Source: Streptococcus mitis
GTDB lineage: Bacteria > Bacillota > Bacilli > Lactobacillales > Streptococcaceae
Length of the DNA stretch: 64,000 nt
Direction: 5' to 3'
Assembly (NCBI GenBank): GCA_001914195.1
Contig: MKYF01000016.1
Span: 1-64,000 of the forward strand
Positions within the stretch are counted from its first letter, which is position 1, and every line of letters begins with the position of its first letter. The notes beneath the pieces were generated by a model. It was not told where the DNA came from. It was given only the letters and a program-made list of their open reading frames with translations, and did not search any database. Position numbers and translations under genes: made by a program. Shown here one piece after another: positions 60,084 to 64,000 of the stretch.

Positions 60084-60725
60084 TTATTTTTTAGGATTTT
60101 GATGGGTTAAGTTCAGTCCCCAAGGGACCAAATTTTCAGTTTTATTTTTGATGCGTGTGATATTATCCTTATGCCGAATGATAATCAAGCTAGCAAGTGC
60201 TAGGATAATAGCGATGAAGAGAGGGTCATAGTTGCTCAGGATAAAACCAAAAAGTGGAAAGAGTAGAACTCCGATGACAGCCGCGATAGATGCTGTGACA
60301 CTAGATAGTGAAATCATACTACCAAGATAGAGGGTTCCAAAGAAAACAACTGCAAGGTAGAGACAGAAGACAGGTGCAAATCCGAAAATCACTCCTGCAC
60401 TGGTTGCGACAGCCTTACCACCCTTAAATCCTGCAAAGATAGGGAAGGTATGGCCAATAACAGCTAAAAGTCCAAAGATGAGAGGCGAAACGCCTTGTAG
60501 ATGAAACATAATCGGAAGAAGCGTTGCTAAGGTTCCCTTGAAAAAGTCAATCACAAAGGTTGCCATACCAGCTTTCTTACCTAAAATGCGGAAGGTATTG
60601 GTCGTTCCTGTGTTACCAGAACCATGTTCACGCAGATTGATTTGAAAGAATACTTGTCCAATCCAGAGACCAGACGGAATTGAACCCAGCAAATAGGCTA
60701 GGATTAATAAAACTATTGTAATCAT
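60084..60725 (-). CDS. plsY: Acyl-phosphate:glycerol-3-phosphate acyltransferase PlsY
   Basis: A 213-residue membrane enzyme that makes lysophosphatidic acid with acyl phosphate from PlsX. Conserved loops: LLGSIPSGLWIGQ near residue 14, REHGSGNTGTTNTFRILGKKAG (GSGNTGTTN) and HTFPIFAGFKGGKAVATSAG. Five spans. It is a single gene divergent from parE. Confidence 0.95.
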   Translation of the reverse strand: MITIVLLILAYLLGSIPSGLWIGQVFFQINLREHGSGNTGTTNTFRILGKKAGMATFVIDFFKGTLATLLPIMFHLQGVSPLIFGLLAVIGHTFPIFAGFKGGKAVATSAGVIFGFAPVFCLYLAVVFFGTLYLGSMISLSSVTASIAAVIGVLLFPLFGFILSNYDPLFIAIILALASLIIIRHKDNITRIKNKTENLVPWGLNLTHQNPKK

Positions 60726-60860
60726 ACTCCTATTATATCATGAAATGGAGAAGAAAGGCAGAGAATCTCTTCTGAAATTGTCACAGCGGAGAAAGAAAAA
60801 TTTTGCAAAATCCTTGGAAAACCTGTAGAATAGTAAAGATGAACGAATAGGAGGTTCCTT

Positions 60861-62804
60861 GTGTCAAAAAAGGAAATCAATATTAACAATTATAATGATG
60901 ATGCCATTCAGGTGCTAGAAGGGTTGGATGCGGTCCGAAAACGTCCAGGGATGTATATCGGATCGACTGATGGGGCAGGTCTCCACCACCTCGTCTGGGA
61001 AATCGTCGACAATGCAGTCGATGAGGCCTTGTCTGGATTTGGTGACCGTATTGATGTGACTATCAATAAAGATGGCAGTTTAACGGTTCAAGACCATGGA
61101 CGTGGGATGCCGACTGGAATGCACGCTATGGGAATCCCAACAGTTGAGGTTATCTTTACCATTCTTCACGCAGGAGGAAAATTTGGTCAAGGTGGTTATA
61201 AGACATCAGGTGGACTTCACGGGGTGGGCTCTTCTGTTGTTAATGCCCTTTCTAGTTGGCTAGAAGTTGAAATCACTCGCGATGGTGCAATCTACAAGCA
61301 ACGTTTTGAAAATGGTGGAAAACCTGTCACGACTCTGAAGAAAATCGGTACAGCACCCAAGTCTAAAACAGGTACCAAGGTTACTTTTATGCCTGATGCG
61401 ACCATCTTCTCTACTACAGACTTCAAGTACAATACCATCTCAGAGCGTCTTAATGAATCAGCCTTTCTCTTGAAAAATGTGACCTTGTCTCTAACGGATA
61501 AACGCACAGATGAGTCTGTTGAGTTTCACTATGAAAATGGGGTACAAGACTTTGTTTCTTATCTGAACGAAGACAAGGAGACCTTGACGCCAGTTCTGTA
61601 CTTTGAAGGGGAAGACAATGGTTTTCAAGTGGAAGTAGCGCTTCAGTACAATGATGGATTTTCAGATAACATCTTGTCCTTTGTTAATAATGTTCGCACC
61701 AAGGACGGTGGAACGCATGAGACAGGACTCAAGTCTGCTATCACTAAGGTCATGAATGACTATGCGCGTAAGACGGGACTTCTCAAGGAAAAAGATAAAA
61801 ACCTTGAAGGTTCAGACTATCGTGAGGGACTAGCGGCCGTTCTTTCTATCTTGGTTCCTGAAGAACACCTCCAGTTTGAAGGACAGACCAAGGACAAACT
61901 AGGAAGTCCACTAGCTCGCCCAGTTGTGGATGGCATTGTGGCGGATAAGTTGACCTTCTTTCTTATGGAAAATGGTGAATTGGCTTCTAACCTCATCCGC
62001 AAGGCTATCAAGGCCCGTGACGCTCGTGAAGCGGCACGTAAGGCGCGTGATGAGAGCCGAAATGGTAAGAAAAATAAAAAAGACAAGGGCTTGCTGTCTG
62101 GGAAATTGACCCCAGCCCAGTCCAAGAATCCGGCTAAGAATGAACTCTATCTAGTCGAGGGGGATTCTGCCGGAGGTTCTGCTAAACAAGGTCGTGACCG
62201 CAAATTCCAAGCTATCTTGCCCCTTCGTGGTAAGGTCATCAATACAGCTAAAGCCAAGATGGCAGATATCCTTAAAAATGAGGAAATCAACACAATGATT
62301 TATACCATCGGTGCTGGTGTAGGGGCAGATTTCTCCCTTGAAGATGCCAACTATGACAAGATCATTATCATGACCGATGCAGATACAGATGGAGCCCATA
62401 TTCAAACACTTCTCTTAACCTTCTTTTATCGTTACATGCGTCCGCTAGTCGAGGCAGGTCATGTCTATATCGCCCTTCCGCCTCTTTACAAGATGTCCAA
62501 AGGTAAGGGTAAGAAAGAAGAAGTAGCCTATGCTTGGACGGACGGAGAACTAGAAGAACTCCGCAAACAGTTTGGTAAAGGCGCCACACTTCAACGTTAT
62601 AAAGGTCTTGGTGAGATGAATGCAGACCAGCTCTGGGAAACAACCATGAATCCAGAAACTCGCACCCTCATCCGTGTCACAATCGAAGACTTAGCTCGCG
62701 CCGAACGTCGCGTCAATGTCCTCATGGGAGACAAGGTCGAACCACGCCGTAAGTGGATTGAGGACAATGTTAAGTTTACGCTAGAAGAAGCGACAGTGTT
62801 TTAA
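60861..62804 (+). CDS. parE: DNA topoisomerase IV subunit B
   Basis: A 647-residue ATPase subunit that with ParC decatenates chromosomes. The start is GTG 60861 with taggaggttcctt. GHKL motifs: EIVDNAVDEAL, DHGRGMPTGMH and GGLHGVGSSVVNALS; TOPRIM motifs: EGDSAGGSAKQGRDR and DADTDGAHIQTLL. The quinolone-determining segment around EGDSAGG looks wild type to me (D435 equivalent present), but numbering was not checked by alignment. Confidence 0.96.
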   Translation: MSKKEININNYNDDAIQVLEGLDAVRKRPGMYIGSTDGAGLHHLVWEIVDNAVDEALSGFGDRIDVTINKDGSLTVQDHGRGMPTGMHAMGIPTVEVIFTILHAGGKFGQGGYKTSGGLHGVGSSVVNALSSWLEVEITRDGAIYKQRFENGGKPVTTLKKIGTAPKSKTGTKVTFMPDATIFSTTDFKYNTISERLNESAFLLKNVTLSLTDKRTDESVEFHYENGVQDFVSYLNEDKETLTPVLYFEGEDNGFQVEVALQYNDGFSDNILSFVNNVRTKDGGTHETGLKSAITKVMNDYARKTGLLKEKDKNLEGSDYREGLAAVLSILVPEEHLQFEGQTKDKLGSPLARPVVDGIVADKLTFFLMENGELASNLIRKAIKARDAREAARKARDESRNGKKNKKDKGLLSGKLTPAQSKNPAKNELYLVEGDSAGGSAKQGRDRKFQAILPLRGKVINTAKAKMADILKNEEINTMIYTIGAGVGADFSLEDANYDKIIIMTDADTDGAHIQTLLLTFFYRYMRPLVEAGHVYIALPPLYKMSKGKGKKEEVAYAWTDGELEELRKQFGKGATLQRYKGLGEMNADQLWETTMNPETRTLIRVTIEDLARAERRVNVLMGDKVEPRRKWIEDNVKFTLEEATVF

Positions 62805-62831
62805 GTCACTTTTTAATGAATGGGTATCAAC

Positions 62832-63692
62832 ATGAGAGCTGAAACAGAAATGCTAGATCTGATTTTACAGACTGCCAAAACTTTACAAGTCAAAGCTGTC
62901 GCCATGTCTGGTTCACGGACAAACCAAAATGCTCCAAAAGATGAATTTCAAGACTACGATGTGGTCTATGTCGTGGATGATTTTGATAATCTGATGAGTG
63001 ACCTTTCTTGGTTGAACTATTTCGGAAAGCGAATTATAGAGCAAGAGGTTGTTCTTGACCATCGTCGTCTTTATCTCATGCTCTTTGAAGATGGCAACCG
63101 TATCGATTTGACTCTTTGCCCAAAAGAGCACATTAAAGAGTGGGTGGATAGTGAGGTAGGATTCACCGTTTTAGAAGATCCTAATGGTTTGTTTGAACCT
63201 TATTCACCGAGTCCTCAACGCTTTTGGACAAATCCAGCTAGTGTGATAGATTTTGAAAATGCCTGCAATGAATTTTGGTGGGTGTCAGCCTACGTGGTTA
63301 AAGGAATTTGTCGCAATCAGCTCATCTACGCGACAGACCATCTCTATGGTATTTGTCAACAAGAACTCCTGAAAATTTTAGCTTGGTTGGTAGCAAGTGA
63401 TAGGGGGAAAGTCGATATCGGCAAGAACTACAAGTATCTCTTCAACTATTTACCTGCTGAGAAAAAGAAGGAATTCTCAAATTTACTTGATTTTTCAAGT
63501 AAAGAGAAAATCACTCAGTCTTTGTTTGCTACGATGAAATTTTTCCACCAAGAGGCTCAGTCCCTTGCTAAAAAGCTGGGCTTTGCCTACGATAAGGAAG
63601 TGGCTGAGAAGATGATGAGATATGCTGAGGAGAGAGTAAAGAAGTTTGGGAATAATTGGAAAAATGAAAAAGCGAGAGGAGAAGACTCATGA
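62832..63692 (+). CDS. ANT(6)-like nucleotidyltransferase (AadE/AadK family)
   Basis: A 286-residue protein from ATG 62832 (MRAETEMLDLILQ); ATG 62820 adds four residues and neither start has a strong ribosome site. The nucleotidyltransferase core is GSRTNQNAPKDEFQDYDVVYVV (GSR and the D-x-D metal pair in DYDV), followed by NRIDLTLCP with the third acidic residue. Length and motifs match streptomycin 6-adenylyltransferases such as Bacillus AadK, but a chromosomal copy between parE and parC in this group may have another substrate; resistance cannot be asserted. Confidence 0.82.
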   Translation: MRAETEMLDLILQTAKTLQVKAVAMSGSRTNQNAPKDEFQDYDVVYVVDDFDNLMSDLSWLNYFGKRIIEQEVVLDHRRLYLMLFEDGNRIDLTLCPKEHIKEWVDSEVGFTVLEDPNGLFEPYSPSPQRFWTNPASVIDFENACNEFWWVSAYVVKGICRNQLIYATDHLYGICQQELLKILAWLVASDRGKVDIGKNYKYLFNYLPAEKKKEFSNLLDFSSKEKITQSLFATMKFFHQEAQSLAKKLGFAYDKEVAEKMMRYAEERVKKFGNNWKNEKARGEDS

Positions 63693-64000
63693 TTGAAAAA
63701 GTGGAACGACTCATTACAGAGATTAATCGTATTCATCGAGAATATTCTAAAGATTATTTTGAAACGGGTAAGGTGGAAAAAATCAATCTCAAGCATACCT
63801 TTTCAAAAGTTCCGACTAAAGCGATTTTGGCCTACCGTCTGAATTTACATGAGTCAATTAATGACTATCTGATGAAAGCAGATGTCCAAGATATTGCCTA
63901 TGTTTATCGTGTCAAAACTTCTGAGTCTATTTTAGATAAAATTACACGTTTTTCAGAGCGTCAAGAGGGCTATCCTGTGAATTCCATTCTTAATGATATT
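63689..64000 (+). CDS. RelA/SpoT-domain-like protein, 5' part only
   Basis: ATG 63689 overlaps the previous stop (ATGA) and has agaggaga upstream. The 104 codons seen run off the window. After an N-terminal helix (MIEKVERLITEINRIHREYS) the part DIAYVYRVKTSESILDKITRF followed by YPVNSILNDI resembles the entry to a RelA/SpoT synthetase domain (YRVK-SILEKI-NDI). The catalytic residues would lie downstream, so neither activity nor full length can be judged. It is coupled to the nucleotidyltransferase gene. Confidence 0.55.
   Translation, partial: MIEKVERLITEINRIHREYSKDYFETGKVEKINLKHTFSKVPTKAILAYRLNLHESINDYLMKADVQDIAYVYRVKTSESILDKITRFSERQEGYPVNSILNDI

Overview
The window is a 64 kb chromosomal segment of a Mitis-group Streptococcus, most likely S. 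mitis or a close relative of S. pneumoniae. The evidence is five BOX repeats, low GC with streptococcal codon use, and long runs of genes in the order I remember from the pneumococcus (pyrDA-holA-sodA-yutD-rlmN-vanZ-ABC-F-slrA; rpsP-khpA-rimM-trmD; gor-MacAB-like pump-metG; deoB-punA; deoD; coaA-pdp-deoC-cdd-pnrA-nupABC-plsY-parE). The species call is inference; no rRNA or MLST locus set was tested. No tRNA, rRNA or CRISPR was seen.

Region 1 (1-6.5 kb) is a decayed accessory island. It has an ISL3-like IS end at the left edge, an AlbA_2-type gene broken by a frameshift and by the IS, a Tn5252-like mobilisation block (oriT-like DNA, two MobC-type genes, a relaxase with an in-frame stop), and an Rgg regulator with an intact divergent SHP pheromone gene of 22 codons. 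The ABC exporter behind the pheromone gene is ruined. Region 2 (6.5-21.4 kb) is mostly housekeeping: gdhA, pyrDA, holA, sodA, rlmN, ABC-F, slrA, rpsP, khpA, rimM, trmD, bioY, plus a MazG-like gene destroyed by a BOX element. Region 3 (21.6-25.4 kb) is a lactococcin-972-type bacteriocin locus whose structural gene is out of frame at an A6 tract, while the DUF1430 membrane protein, ABC ATPase and a small anchored protein remain intact. Region 4 (25.5-40.1 kb) holds gor, a MacAB-like efflux pump, metG, a PadR operon, haemolysin III, repair and amino-acid uptake genes and trxB.

Region 5 (40.3-60.1 kb) is dominated by nucleoside and pentose salvage. PnrA-NupABC import nucleosides; PunA, DeoD and Pdp phosphorolyse them; Cdd deaminates cytidine; DeoB, DeoC and RpiA send the pentose to central metabolism. 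Inserted between punA and clcA is the most striking gene of the window. It encodes a 910-residue secreted protein that joins a class 3 lipase, two F-type (fucose-binding) lectin domains with intact motifs and a C-terminal cholesterol-dependent-cytolysin domain 4, without the pore-forming domains. A degenerate second copy of the punA 3' end follows it, and an uncharacterised repeat flanks clcA. Region 6 (60.1-64 kb) has plsY, parE, an ANT(6)-like nucleotidyltransferase and the start of a RelA/SpoT-type gene.
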